Source of the DNA: Fibrella aquatilis
Lineage (GTDB): Bacteria > Bacteroidota > Bacteroidia > Cytophagales > Spirosomataceae
DNA: 64,000 bases
NCBI RefSeq assembly: GCF_017353255.1
Contig: NZ_JAFMYU010000024.1
Span: forward strand, 1-64,000
Reading direction: 5' to 3'
Below are positions 50,829 to 58,891 of the stretch, in pieces (positions within the stretch are counted from its first letter, which is position 1; every line of letters begins with the position of its first letter). The notes below the pieces were generated by a model. The model saw only the letters and a list, made by a program, of their open reading frames with translations, ran no database searches and had not been told where the DNA came from. Both the position numbers and the translations under genes were made by a program.

Positions 50829-52207
50829 TGCTTGATATTCGTATTGATGGCCAGCAGGCCGATTTGACGCCCGGCACGCAGCTCACGCTGGAGCGGTTCA
50901 ACCCGATGTTTGATTTCACGACCGTGCCCGGCACGAAAGTGATGGATTTCAGTTTGCCCGATACCCCAACGAACCGGCGGCTGTTTGGCAATCCGGGCCA
51001 TGCACAGGCACCCTCACCCCGTCGGCGGTGGGGGTGCGAGAAATACCTGAGCACTAACCTGATTGAGACCGGGTACGTAAAGCTCAAGGAGATCAGCACC
51101 TCCTATAGCCTGTATTTTACGCAGAACTTAGGCCAGATTTTTGGCGATTATCAGGACCGTCTGCTGAGTGAAATCACGGAGTTAGGTATGTCGCCGGTGC
51201 CTGCTCCGGGCGCAACAGGCCAGCCGTTTGGCTTCGTACCCGTTATCAATCCGTCGTTTTATGGCAACGCGGCTCCGGCTGGCTGGAACGGGATTGTGAA
51301 CGAACCAGGCACCTCATTTAGCCAGCAGGTACCTTTTTTCTTCGTCGAGGGTGTACTGAAGCGGTTTGGTGAACTGACGGGGTGGACGTTCGCGGGGGAA
51401 TTCTGGGAGAGCAGTTTTTTTAAGAAGCTCCAATTTTACAACCTGACTGCCCTCGACGTAGCGTCGTCGGTGGTGTGGTCGAATCACCTGCCAGACCTGA
51501 CGGCGGGGCGGCTCCTGATCGAACTACGCAACCTGTTCAACCTGTATCTGGATTTTGATGTACGGCGCAAGATTTGCCGGATCGATCTGGTTGATTCGGT
51601 GTTGGCCGCCGACCAGGTACTGAACTGGACGTTACTGGCCGGACCAGGTGGGGTGAAGTCACCCGATACGAACAGCCGGTTGGAATTGGGCTATGAACTC
51701 GACAGTAATGATGCTGAACTGAAGCCAGTGCCACTAGGCATGGACGTGTACCGCACGGCTGAAACAACCCTGACCGAAGGAGCCACGTTGCTGCCAATCC
51801 GGTCGAAGTTTTCGACGCTGGTGCAGTCGGCTGGTCGGTACGTTACGGACCAGGTCGGCTATTCGGTGCTCAACAAAGACAGCAAACCCGTTAGCTGTTT
51901 CAGGCTGTTGCTATCGAGCGACAACCGGGGCGGGGTGCCACTGGTGACCAATGGGGTAGGGGTGCGTGACCTGACTTGGCCCGGTGAAACGGGGCTAGTC
52001 AACCGTTTTTGGCAAGGGTATGAACGGTTTCGGGCCGACACGATGCTGGTCAGGAAGAACGTATTGTTACGCCCGGCTGACCTGGCCACGTTCTCGTTCC
52101 GCAACAAGGTTCATATTGGTGGGGTCAACTACTTGGTCGGCTTGCTAAAAGCCAACTTAACCACTGAAGGACCGATAGTATGCGAAACCGAGCTTTGGCG
52201 TATCTGA
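50828..52207 (+). CDS. distal tail/baseplate protein
   Basis: A 459-aa beta-rich protein following the tape measure. N-terminus MLDIRIDGQQADLTPGTQ resembles tail hub domains; position suggests the distal tail or baseplate hub. It is the last rightward phage gene, and its 3' 79 bp are antisense to the integrase 3' end. Confidence 0.7.
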   Translation: MLDIRIDGQQADLTPGTQLTLERFNPMFDFTTVPGTKVMDFSLPDTPTNRRLFGNPGHAQAPSPRRRWGCEKYLSTNLIETGYVKLKEISTSYSLYFTQNLGQIFGDYQDRLLSEITELGMSPVPAPGATGQPFGFVPVINPSFYGNAAPAGWNGIVNEPGTSFSQQVPFFFVEGVLKRFGELTGWTFAGEFWESSFFKKLQFYNLTALDVASSVVWSNHLPDLTAGRLLIELRNLFNLYLDFDVRRKICRIDLVDSVLAADQVLNWTLLAGPGGVKSPDTNSRLELGYELDSNDAELKPVPLGMDVYRTAETTLTEGATLLPIRSKFSTLVQSAGRYVTDQVGYSVLNKDSKPVSCFRLLLSSDNRGGVPLVTNGVGVRDLTWPGETGLVNRFWQGYERFRADTMLVRKNVLLRPADLATFSFRNKVHIGGVNYLVGLLKANLTTEGPIVCETELWRI

Positions 52208-53487
52208 AGCCAGTAAGGCCGACAGGTATTAGCCGGTAGCTTGCTCGACCGGCTATTACCTGTCGGAACAATGTCCAGCACAGGGAACATCGACAATTCG
52301 TCGTCGTCGAGAAAAAGGCCGTAATCCCGCATGTATTTATCGGTGGTGCTAATATCCTTGTGTCGGCACTGCCTTTGTACCAGTTTAATATCCTTGCAGG
52401 CATTATAGAGTTCTATCACGCCGAAGGGCTTGAAGCTGTAAACCGAATAAGAGGTGTCTGGAAGCAGCATCCGCAGATCCGTCAGGATGGCACGGAGCTT
52501 CTTCCAGAACCATTTTTCGGGAACAAATGACGGACCGGGCTGACCTGACTTGGAGAATATGTAGTAGTTGGGTGAGTAGTCCCGCAAGTGATATTGTTGA
52601 ATCAACGCCTCCAGGCCGGGCGGGATGCGAACGGATTCCTGCCGGTTCCCTTTCGATGTCTTCACCCCGATGACAATGGTTTTGGCTTTGATATCGCCAA
52701 TTTTCATCAACCTGATTTCTTCGTTGGGTCGGGCAAATGTGTAATAGATGAACGAGCAGAAGAGCCATAGCTGCTCTTCACCGCGCTCCAGCATTTCTTC
52801 CTTCAATAGCTTCGCCTGGCGGCGATTAAACGGCGTGTGCTTCTCGGAGCGGGCGGTAAGGTCCTTGATATGATCCAGGGGGTTTTTAACGACCACCTGC
52901 CGACTTACCCAAAATTCATAAAACGTATAGAGACTATCCGTGATGTTATTGTAGGTCCGATTTGCAATCTTGCCTTCTTCAATGATTAGAAAGTCACAAA
53001 ACTGCTGTACCGCTTTGGCATCAAAATCGGATACTCGTAACGTATTTGACGGACGATCTTCCCCTTCAGGGTTTTTCCGATCCAGGTATTTCACCCAGCG
53101 CCGGAGATGTGACTGGTAACTTTTATAGGTCTTCCGCTTCAGCGTCTTTTCGCAATAGGTGTTGTAGTGCTTAATGGCCTGATTGATCGTGTATTGATCT
53201 TCCGTTGGTGCGGATTCTGGTTGCGGTTCAGGGGGTAACGGTTCTTTGTCGAAGGTGTAGCCGCCATTTTCCAGAAACTCTTTAATCTCCTTCATGTCGG
53301 CCTTCGCCCGCTTGCGCCGATCACTCAGGGTGGTGCCCTCGGAGACTTTTACCCGTTTGCGCTGCTTAAAATGCCGGTCGATGTTCCAGGCATAATAGGT
53401 GATGAGCCAGGGTTGAGAGATATCGCCGTCGTAGTCGTTGAGTTCAGGAAGTTTGTGAGGGAAAGTCTTGGCTGGATCTTGTTGCAT
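52129..53487 (-). CDS. int: tyrosine recombinase (phage integrase)
   Basis: A 452-aa integrase. It has a core-binding SAM-like domain (residues about 110-210, KTYKSYQSHLRRWVKYL). The catalytic domain has box I arginine in YTFARPNEEIRLM, a lysine loop VKTSKGNRQ, a motif YSFKPFG where Bacteroidetes relatives usually have SFKHTG, then CRHKDISTTDKYMRDY with His and the Tyr nucleophile. It integrates at tRNA-Gly using the att cores given here. The ATG at 53487 is preferred; the frame is open to 53568 but would start in the terminator. The C-terminus continues through a hairpin and 79 bp into the tail gene. Confidence 0.88.
   Translation of the reverse strand: MQQDPAKTFPHKLPELNDYDGDISQPWLITYYAWNIDRHFKQRKRVKVSEGTTLSDRRKRAKADMKEIKEFLENGGYTFDKEPLPPEPQPESAPTEDQYTINQAIKHYNTYCEKTLKRKTYKSYQSHLRRWVKYLDRKNPEGEDRPSNTLRVSDFDAKAVQQFCDFLIIEEGKIANRTYNNITDSLYTFYEFWVSRQVVVKNPLDHIKDLTARSEKHTPFNRRQAKLLKEEMLERGEEQLWLFCSFIYYTFARPNEEIRLMKIGDIKAKTIVIGVKTSKGNRQESVRIPPGLEALIQQYHLRDYSPNYYIFSKSGQPGPSFVPEKWFWKKLRAILTDLRMLLPDTSYSVYSFKPFGVIELYNACKDIKLVQRQCRHKDISTTDKYMRDYGLFLDDDELSMFPVLDIVPTGNSRSSKLPANTCRPYWLQIRQSSVSHTIGPSVVKLAFSKPTK
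52219..52266. terminator. bidirectional hairpin between tail operon and integrase
   Basis: 19-bp arms with one mismatch (52219-52237 with 52248-52266, 10-nt loop). It lies within the integrase coding sequence (C-terminal end) and just after the tail-gene stop. There is no U-tract. Confidence 0.6.
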
Positions 53488-53518
53488 GCACAGACTCGGC
53501 GAAAAAGCGAGTGTATGC

Positions 53519-53537
53519 ACTGCCACTTTACTGCCAC
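53519..53537. other. putative integrase arm-type sites, right end
   Basis: ACTGCCAC at 53519-53526 and 53530-53537, 11 bp apart, in the same orientation as at 10900-10907. They are 58-76 bp from the attR core. Confidence 0.4.
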
Positions 53538-53555
53538 TTATTGGATTTGAAATAG

Positions 53556-53590
53556 AAAAACCGTCCAAATCGGCTGATTTGACGGTTTTT
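53556..53590. terminator. phage-borne terminator now serving tRNA-Gly
   Basis: CCGTCCAAATC pairs with GATTTGACGG (one bulge, 4-nt loop), with A5 and T5 on the two sides, so it works in both directions. It lies 5 nt inside the attR core and replaces the tRNA's displaced terminator at 10737-10764. Confidence 0.75.
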
Positions 53591-53594
53591 CTTG

Positions 53595-53618
53595 GAGCGG
53601 GAAATGGGTCTCGAACCC
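53595..53618. other. attR core
   Basis: A 24-bp copy identical to attL (10775-10798), formed by the 3' end of the tRNA-Gly gene, so phage integration restores a complete tRNA. Confidence 0.9.
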
Positions 53619-53668
53619 ACGGCCTGCAGCTTGGGAAGCTGCCGCTCTACCGACTGAGCTACTCCCGC
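53596..53668 (-). tRNA. tRNA-Gly (anticodon CCC)
   Basis: Cloverleaf on the minus strand: acceptor GCGGGAG/TTCCCGC (one G-T pair), D-arm GCTC/GAGC, anticodon stem GCAGC/GCTGC with loop TTCCCAA (anticodon CCC), T-arm GTGGG TTCGAGA CCCAT, and discriminator T. CC follows in the chromosome (53594-53595). It is 73 nt without CCA. It is the phage integration target; 24 bp at its 3' end are the att core. The promoter lies at 53679-53708. Confidence 0.95.
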
Positions 53669-53678
53669 TTGAGTAAGA

Positions 53679-53708
53679 CAAAGATACACACTCGCACGTC
53701 TTTGTCAA
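53679..53708 (-). promoter_or_regulatory. promoter of tRNA-Gly
   Basis: On the minus strand: TTG at 53706-53708, 19-bp spacer, TATCTTTG at 53679-53686. It is the best example in the window of the Bacteroidetes promoter. The start would be near 53673, 5 nt before the tRNA. Confidence 0.85.
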
Positions 53709-53866
53709 GTGCCGCTTACGCGAATAAATCCGTGCGAGCTTTCCAACTCTACCATGACGTTGTGCGCTTGATTTATAAGCAAGTATAGGTATCTGGATGC
53801 CAACAAGGGCCTGCTGAGGTGCTTTCTACGACGGAGTGACACGCCGCCAACGGGGCAATTATTTCG

Positions 53867-53874
53867 TATTTTTG
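53867..53874 (+). promoter_or_regulatory. -7 promoter box of the helicase gene
   Basis: TATTTTTG matches TAnnTTTG, 32 bp before the uvrD start. The rest of 53709-53866 shows no gene. Confidence 0.5.
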
Positions 53875-53906
53875 GGTGTTATTTTCGTAGACAACGACAC
53901 CACTCA

Positions 53907-56207
53907 ATGATCGATTATATAGCTGGTTTGAACGAGCCGCAACGCGAAGCAGTCACCCACGGCAACGGGCCGATGATGATTATTGCGGGGGCCGGTTCGG
54001 GCAAAACACGCGTACTTACCTACCGCATTGCCCACCTGATTGACCGGGGCGTTGACCCGTTCCGCATTCTGTCATTGACGTTTACCAACAAGGCCGCCGG
54101 CGAGATGCGCCATCGGATCGAAAAGGTGATTGGCAATGAGGCCCGCAATATCTGGATGGGCACGTTCCACTCCGTCTTCGCCAAAATCCTGCGTATCGAA
54201 GCCAAAGCCCTGGGTTACACCAGCAACTTTTCCATCTACGACACCGACGACTCGAAATCACTCCTGCGGGCCATTCTGCGCGAGATGGACCTCGACGACA
54301 AAGTGTACCGGGCCAACGCGGTATTCAACCGGATTTCGAGCGCTAAAAACCGCCTCGTAGGGCCAGATGAGTACCTGATGAACCCTATCCTGCGCGCCGA
54401 CGACGAATCGGCAAGGATGCCGGAGGTGGGTCGGATTTACAAAGAGTATGCCCGTCGCTGCTTCCAGGCCAACGCTATGGACTTCGACGACCTGCTCTTC
54501 AACACTAACGTCCTTTTCCGCGACCATCCCGATATTCTGCACAAATACCAGCACAAGTTTCAGCACGTACTGGTCGATGAGTTTCAGGACACCAACGTCT
54601 CGCAGTACCTGATTACCAGAAAGTTAGCAGCAGTACATCAGAACATTGCTGTGGTGGGCGACGATGCCCAGAGTATCTACGCCTTCCGGGGGGCCAACAT
54701 CGAAAACATCCTGAATTTTCAGAAGGACTACGGCAAAGACACGGTGAAAATCGTGAAGCTGGAGCAGAACTACCGGTCCACTAATACCATTGTGCAGGCG
54801 GCCAACTCGGTCATTGCCCGTAACCGGAATCAACTCGAAAAGCGCGTCTTCACCGACAATGAAAACGGCCCGCTGATTGAGGTGATCAAAGCGTCGTCTG
54901 ACAATGAAGAGGGTCGGCTGGTGGCCACGAGCATTTTCGAGGCTAAAATGCAGCAGAACCTGCGTAACAACGACTTCGCCATTTTGTATCGGACCAACGC
55001 TCAGTCGCGGGCGTTTGAAGAGGCCCTGCGGAAGCTGAGCATCAAGTACCGCATCATTGGGGGCCTGTCGTTCTACACCCGCAAGGAAATTAAAGACCTT
55101 ATTGCTTACCTGCGTTTTGCAGTCAACCAAAGCGACGAGGAAGCCTTCAAACGGATCATCAACCTACCCAAGCGCGGCATCGGCGACACTACTGTGGCTA
55201 AAATTGCGGTGCTGGCGTCGGAGAAGAACATTCCGATCTGGGAGGTGGTGAGCAACATTACGGCCCACATTGCCGGGCGGGCCAGCGTGGCTATCGACCA
55301 GTTTTCCGACCTGATCAAGAGCTACATGCTGCTGCTGGACAAAAAGGATGCGTATGAGGTGGCCTCGCACGTGGCCAAGACGTCGGGCATTCTGAAGGAG
55401 CTGTATGAAGACAAAACCGTAGAGGGCTTGGCGCGCTACGAAAACGTGCAGGAGTTGCTCAACGCCATCAAGGAGTTTGTCGATAACCCCGACAACGAAG
55501 ACAAGAGCCTTAGCTCGTTCCTGCAAACGGTATCATTGCTCACCACCGCCGACGAAAAAGAAGACGACGGCGACAATGACAAAGTAACGATGATGACCAT
55601 CCACGCCGCCAAAGGCTTGGAATTCAAGAACGTACACATCGTTGGTCTGGAAGAAGACCTTTTCCCCAGTCAGATGATGCTGGAAAGCCGGGCCGATCTG
55701 GAAGAAGAGCGGCGGCTGTTTTACGTGGCCATCACCCGCGCCGAAAAACGCCTGACGTTCTCCTTCGCTGAAAGCAGATATCACTACGGGCGGCTGAAAA
55801 TCTGCGAACCAAGCCGGTTTCTGATGGAGGTCGACCAGTCGTTTCTGACGATGAGCAAGGCCGTGGCTCCTCCCAAGCCACGCTTTAAAGGCGATGACAC
55901 CTACGCGAGCCGCAACAAAGACGAAATGCCTTCGGCGGGGTCGATGAACTTCGTGCGGTCATTGGCGCAGAAAACGGCCCAACGGCAGATCCCCCCCGCC
56001 ACAGTCACGCACACCCCCTCAGCCGATTTTGCACCTAGTAACACGGCGGCATTGGCAGCAGGCATGAAAGTGGAGCACGCCAAATTCGGCTTCGGCACGG
56101 TGAAATCACTCGACGAAAACGGCACCGAACGCAAAGCCATTATCCAGTTCGACGTAGTGGGCGAAAAGACATTGCTGCTCAGCTTCGCCAAGTTGCGGAT
56201 TGTGTAG
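53907..56207 (+). CDS. uvrD: UvrD/PcrA-type DNA helicase
   Basis: A 766-aa superfamily 1A helicase of DNA repair. The Q motif is LNEPQREAVTHGNGPM; Walker A is AGAGSGKT (K33); motif II is LVDEFQDTN near residues 222-230; then QSIYAFRGA, motif IV, and motifs V/VI (TIHAAKGLEF, LFYVAITRAEKRL). The PcrA C-terminal Tudor-like end (HAKFGFGTVKSLDENGT) is present. Length and domains are complete. It precedes a toxin-antitoxin pair; part of its 3' end is repeated after that pair. Confidence 0.93.
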   Translation: MIDYIAGLNEPQREAVTHGNGPMMIIAGAGSGKTRVLTYRIAHLIDRGVDPFRILSLTFTNKAAGEMRHRIEKVIGNEARNIWMGTFHSVFAKILRIEAKALGYTSNFSIYDTDDSKSLLRAILREMDLDDKVYRANAVFNRISSAKNRLVGPDEYLMNPILRADDESARMPEVGRIYKEYARRCFQANAMDFDDLLFNTNVLFRDHPDILHKYQHKFQHVLVDEFQDTNVSQYLITRKLAAVHQNIAVVGDDAQSIYAFRGANIENILNFQKDYGKDTVKIVKLEQNYRSTNTIVQAANSVIARNRNQLEKRVFTDNENGPLIEVIKASSDNEEGRLVATSIFEAKMQQNLRNNDFAILYRTNAQSRAFEEALRKLSIKYRIIGGLSFYTRKEIKDLIAYLRFAVNQSDEEAFKRIINLPKRGIGDTTVAKIAVLASEKNIPIWEVVSNITAHIAGRASVAIDQFSDLIKSYMLLLDKKDAYEVASHVAKTSGILKELYEDKTVEGLARYENVQELLNAIKEFVDNPDNEDKSLSSFLQTVSLLTTADEKEDDGDNDKVTMMTIHAAKGLEFKNVHIVGLEEDLFPSQMMLESRADLEEERRLFYVAITRAEKRLTFSFAESRYHYGRLKICEPSRFLMEVDQSFLTMSKAVAPPKPRFKGDDTYASRNKDEMPSAGSMNFVRSLAQKTAQRQIPPATVTHTPSADFAPSNTAALAAGMKVEHAKFGFGTVKSLDENGTERKAIIQFDVVGEKTLLLSFAKLRIV

Positions 56208-56267
56208 CTGTATCGTTGATTAGCAGTCGTTTACGTATCTTTAACTTCCCCGAAAACATCACGCTGT

Positions 56268-56489
56268 ATGCTGGCTATAGACATTCAAAATCAACCCGAC
56301 CGATACATCATTAGCATTGCTAAAACGGCGATGGATAAAGACGCACTACTTCGGTTATTGCAAAATCTCCAATTGGAGCAACTAGCCCAAAAAATTGATT
56401 TCGACGATTCATTGCTGGAGTTGGGCGATGAGATTAATACGGGTTGGTGGCAAGCAAACAAGCAGCGGTTTATCAACGAGCAACTGTGA
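56268..56489 (+). CDS. putative antitoxin of a PIN-type TA pair
   Basis: A 73-aa protein (MLAIDIQNQPDRYIISIAKTAMDK...) with a short beta start and helical body like small antitoxins. Its stop overlaps the toxin GTG start by GTGA. A TATCTTTA box (one mismatch to TAnnTTTG) at 56236-56243 is a likely promoter. The TA reading comes from the neighbour. Confidence 0.6.
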   Translation: MLAIDIQNQPDRYIISIAKTAMDKDALLRLLQNLQLEQLAQKIDFDDSLLELGDEINTGWWQANKQRFINEQL

Positions 56490-56902
56490 GAAAGATCGTA
56501 ATAGACCATAACATTCTGTTTGCAGCTATTCACACAAGGAACTCATATACACGGCGTAAACTGCTAGACTCGAACTGCCATTTCTACACCCCTAACTTTC
56601 TGGTGGTGGAGCTGTTTAAACACCGCCCCCGGATTGTAGAGAAGGCGAAAGCGTCAGAAGAGGAAGTGCTGAGTTACCTTAGTCAGATTCTACAGAAAAT
56701 TCATCTGTATAACGAAGAGTTAATTAGTACAGCTAATTTTTTTGAAGCTTTTCACCTTTGCAAAGGCATTGACGAAAATGACACCACGTATGTAGCACTC
56801 GCACTTGAGATTGACGCTGAGTTATGGACAAGAGATAACGTGCTGAAAGTAGGGTTGATGTCTAGAGGTTTTGATCGTTTTTGCGATGAAGAGACGCTGT
56901 AA
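56486..56902 (+). CDS. PIN-domain toxin (VapC-like)
   Basis: A 138-aa protein with PIN-fold acidic residues: VRKIVIDHNIL (Asp), a Glu in PNFLVVELFK, and Asp residues in GIDENDTTYVALALEIDAELWTRD. These would form a Mg-dependent RNase site as in VapC. The GTG at 56486 starts at the antitoxin stop; the ATG at 56444 would overlap it by 46 bp. The cassette lies between two copies of uvrD sequence. RNA target unknown. Confidence 0.72.
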   Translation: MRKIVIDHNILFAAIHTRNSYTRRKLLDSNCHFYTPNFLVVELFKHRPRIVEKAKASEEEVLSYLSQILQKIHLYNEELISTANFFEAFHLCKGIDENDTTYVALALEIDAELWTRDNVLKVGLMSRGFDRFCDEETL

Positions 56903-56949
56903 TAAGTATTACGAAAACGGCACCAAACGCAAAGCCGTCATCCAGTTCG

Positions 56950-56957
56950 TACCTTTG
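56950..56957 (+). promoter_or_regulatory. -7 promoter box of yqgF
   Basis: TACCTTTG matches TAnnTTTG, only 8 nt before the ATG at 56966, so the leader would be very short. It directly abuts copy 2 of the uvrD duplication. Confidence 0.5.
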
Positions 56958-56965
56958 CCACTGAT

Positions 56966-57388
56966 ATGGCGCGGTTAGTAGCAATTGATTACGGAAACAA
57001 ACGGACCGGCCTTGCCGTGACCGACCCCCTGCAAATCATTGCTACGGCCCTGGAAACAGTGCCCACCCACACCCTGCTCGACCGGCTCAAGGCCTACGTC
57101 GCTACCGAACCTGTTGAGGGTTTTGTGGTCGGCTGGCCCACCAACACCGACGGCACCGACACCCACACCACAGCACCCGTGCGGGGGCTGATCAAGAAGT
57201 TGAAAACGATGTTCCCCGAACAAACCGTTCATCAGCACGACGAACGGTTTACCTCGCGTATGGCGTTGCAGTCTATGATTGCGGGGGGAACCTCGAAAAA
57301 AGACCGACGCGAGAAAGGCAACATCGACATGGTGAGCGCTACGATCATCCTCCAGTCATTTATGGAAAGCAAAACTAATGTACAATGA
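56966..57388 (+). CDS. yqgF: YqgF/RuvX-family nuclease
   Basis: A 140-aa RNase H-fold protein: LVAIDYGNKRTGLAVTDP near residue 4, then GFVVGWPTNTDGT and DERFTSRMALQSM. The family processes pre-16S rRNA and was first proposed as a Holliday-junction resolvase. The final codons lie in the palindromic element that follows. Confidence 0.9.
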   Translation: MARLVAIDYGNKRTGLAVTDPLQIIATALETVPTHTLLDRLKAYVATEPVEGFVVGWPTNTDGTDTHTTAPVRGLIKKLKTMFPEQTVHQHDERFTSRMALQSMIAGGTSKKDRREKGNIDMVSATIILQSFMESKTNVQ

Positions 57389-57501
57389 ACAATAAATAAT
57401 GTACAATGCGGTCCGACGGGTCGGCTTCGCGTTCGGACATCTACAGCGCGAAGCCGACCCGTCGGACCGCATTGTACATTATTCATTGTTCATTGTACAT
57501 T
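57377..57501. repeat. palindromic repeat with 55-bp arms
   Basis: Left arm 57377-57431 and right arm 57447-57501 pair at 54 of 55 positions around a 15-nt loop (57432-57446). The outer part is AT-rich with TGTACAATGAACAAT-type motifs; the inner part is GC-rich. It supplies the last codons and stop of yqgF and ends 9 bp before def. This is probably a repetitive palindromic/MITE-like element. Confidence 0.75.
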
Positions 57502-57510
57502 CAATAAAGT

Positions 57511-58083
57511 ATGATTCTCCCAATAGTAGCCTACGGCGACCCGGTGTTGCGGAAAAAGGCCAAAGCGATTGAAAAAGGATCGCTCGACGTGAAAAAGTTG
57601 AGCGACGATATGTTCGAGACCATGTACGCCGCCTCGGGTGTAGGCCTGGCCGCACCTCAGATTGGGCAGAGCGTCAGGCTGTTTGTCGTTGATGGGCAAC
57701 CCTTCACCGAAGGCGAAAATGAGGAGGACATTGACCCCACGCTGGTGGGCTTCAAAAAGGTGTTTATCAACGCCGAAATCCTGGACGAAGACGGCGACGA
57801 GTGGGCGTTTGAAGAAGGTTGCCTGAGCATTCCCGGCATCCGCAACGATGTGTATCGTCCCGAAAAAGTCACGATCAAATACGTCGACGAAGACTGGAAC
57901 GAGCACGAAGAGACCTACGAAGGCACTGCCGCCCGGATTATTCAGCACGAATATGACCACATCGAAGGCAAGCTCTTCACCGACTATATGTCGCCGCTGA
58001 AACGCCAACTCCTCAAAAAACGCCTCGCCGACATCACCAAAGGCAACGTAGACGTGGAGTATAAGATGCGGTTCTTGAAATAG
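57511..58083 (+). CDS. def: peptide deformylase
   Basis: A 190-aa Fe/Zn enzyme that removes the formyl group from nascent proteins. Motif 1 is GVGLAAPQIG (43-52), motif 2 EEGCLSIP with metal ligand C104, motif 3 QHEYDH with H146/H150 as ligands and E147 as general base. Complete. It starts 10 bp after the palindrome. Confidence 0.95.
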   Translation: MILPIVAYGDPVLRKKAKAIEKGSLDVKKLSDDMFETMYAASGVGLAAPQIGQSVRLFVVDGQPFTEGENEEDIDPTLVGFKKVFINAEILDEDGDEWAFEEGCLSIPGIRNDVYRPEKVTIKYVDEDWNEHEETYEGTAARIIQHEYDHIEGKLFTDYMSPLKRQLLKKRLADITKGNVDVEYKMRFLK

Positions 58084-58087
58084 CTTC

Positions 58088-58882
58088 ATGAACATCACCC
58101 TCCTCCAGACCGCCCTGCATTGGCAAGATCCCGTGGCGAACCGCGCTATGCTGGAGGAGACGATCTTTACCCTCCCCCAGCCTACCGACCTGATTGTGTT
58201 GCCCGAAATGTTTACCTCGGGCTTCACGATGGAAGCCGCTGTTGTGGCCGAACCCATGAACCTGACCACGTTCCGGTGGATGCGCCAAATGGCCGAGCAA
58301 ACCAACGCAGCCATTACGGGCAGCTATGTGGTGCAGGAAGGCAATGCAGCGGGCAAACGGTTTTATAACCGCCTGATCTGGATGCAACCCGACGGGCAAT
58401 GGGCATCGTACGATAAGCGGCATCTGTTCCGCATGGCGGGCGAAGAGAAGGCTTATATGGCTGGCAATCAGCGCCTTGTGTGCGAGTGGCGGGGCTGGCG
58501 CATTTGTCCGCTGGTGTGCTACGACCTCCGTTTCCCCGTCTGGAGCCGCAACCACGCCTACCCCGACGGTATGCTGGATTATGACCTGCTGCTCTACGTA
58601 GCCAATTGGCCCGCCCCCCGCCAAACCGCCTGGGACACGCTGCTACAGGCCCGCGCCATTGAAAATCTAAGCTACGTAGCGGGCGTCAACCGCGTCGGCA
58701 CCGACGGTATCGGACACCCATATACCGGCGGTACGGCCCTGATTGATTTCAAGGGCGATGTCCTGTTCCGGCAATACGACACGGAGGCGGTTCATCAGCA
58801 GACCCTCTCGCTGGAAAGCCTGCAAGCCTTCCGCGCCAAATTTCCTGCTTACCTAGATGCCGATACGTTTACGCTAGGGTGA
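58088..58882 (+). CDS. nitrilase-superfamily amidase (omega-amidase-like)
   Basis: A 264-aa carbon-nitrogen hydrolase with the E-K-C triad: E40 in VLPEMF, K110 in YDKRHLF, and C144 in VCYDLRFP. It resembles YafV/Nit2-type omega-amidases that hydrolyse alpha-keto-glutaramate. It lies 4 bp after def, so co-transcription is likely. Cytoplasmic. Confidence 0.85.
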   Translation: MNITLLQTALHWQDPVANRAMLEETIFTLPQPTDLIVLPEMFTSGFTMEAAVVAEPMNLTTFRWMRQMAEQTNAAITGSYVVQEGNAAGKRFYNRLIWMQPDGQWASYDKRHLFRMAGEEKAYMAGNQRLVCEWRGWRICPLVCYDLRFPVWSRNHAYPDGMLDYDLLLYVANWPAPRQTAWDTLLQARAIENLSYVAGVNRVGTDGIGHPYTGGTALIDFKGDVLFRQYDTEAVHQQTLSLESLQAFRAKFPAYLDADTFTLG

Positions 58883-58891
58883 AAGCAATTT

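Larger units (their letters stand above)
10775..53618. mobile_element. integrated temperate siphovirus-like prophage (about 42.8 kb)
   Basis: The element is bounded by a 24-bp identical repeat equal to the 3' end of tRNA-Gly(CCC), with a tyrosine integrase at the right end and an XRE/S24-type repressor at the left end. Between them are replication-type genes, capsid, terminase small and large subunits, portal, lysis and tail genes, including a 1,676-aa tape measure. No sheath, transposase or Mu-like gene is seen. Modules appear largely intact, so the phage may be inducible; that is inference. Confidence 0.95.
56113..56949 (+). repeat. 39-bp duplication of the uvrD 3' end flanking a TA pair
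   Basis: Copy 1 at 56113-56151 (inside uvrD) and copy 2 at 56911-56949 match at 36 of 39 positions. Between them lie the rest of uvrD and the two-gene cassette. Copy 2 is non-coding and abuts the promoter box of the next gene. Confidence 0.8.

Noticed and set aside
53488-53568. Upstream start of the integrase at 53568
   Set aside because: The extra 27 residues would be coded by the terminator hairpin and the arm-site region; the ATG at 53487 is better placed.
10775-53618. Mu-like or tailless mobile element
   Set aside because: No DDE transposase or MuB-like gene; the tRNA att repeats, integrase and full head/tail gene set indicate a temperate tailed phage.
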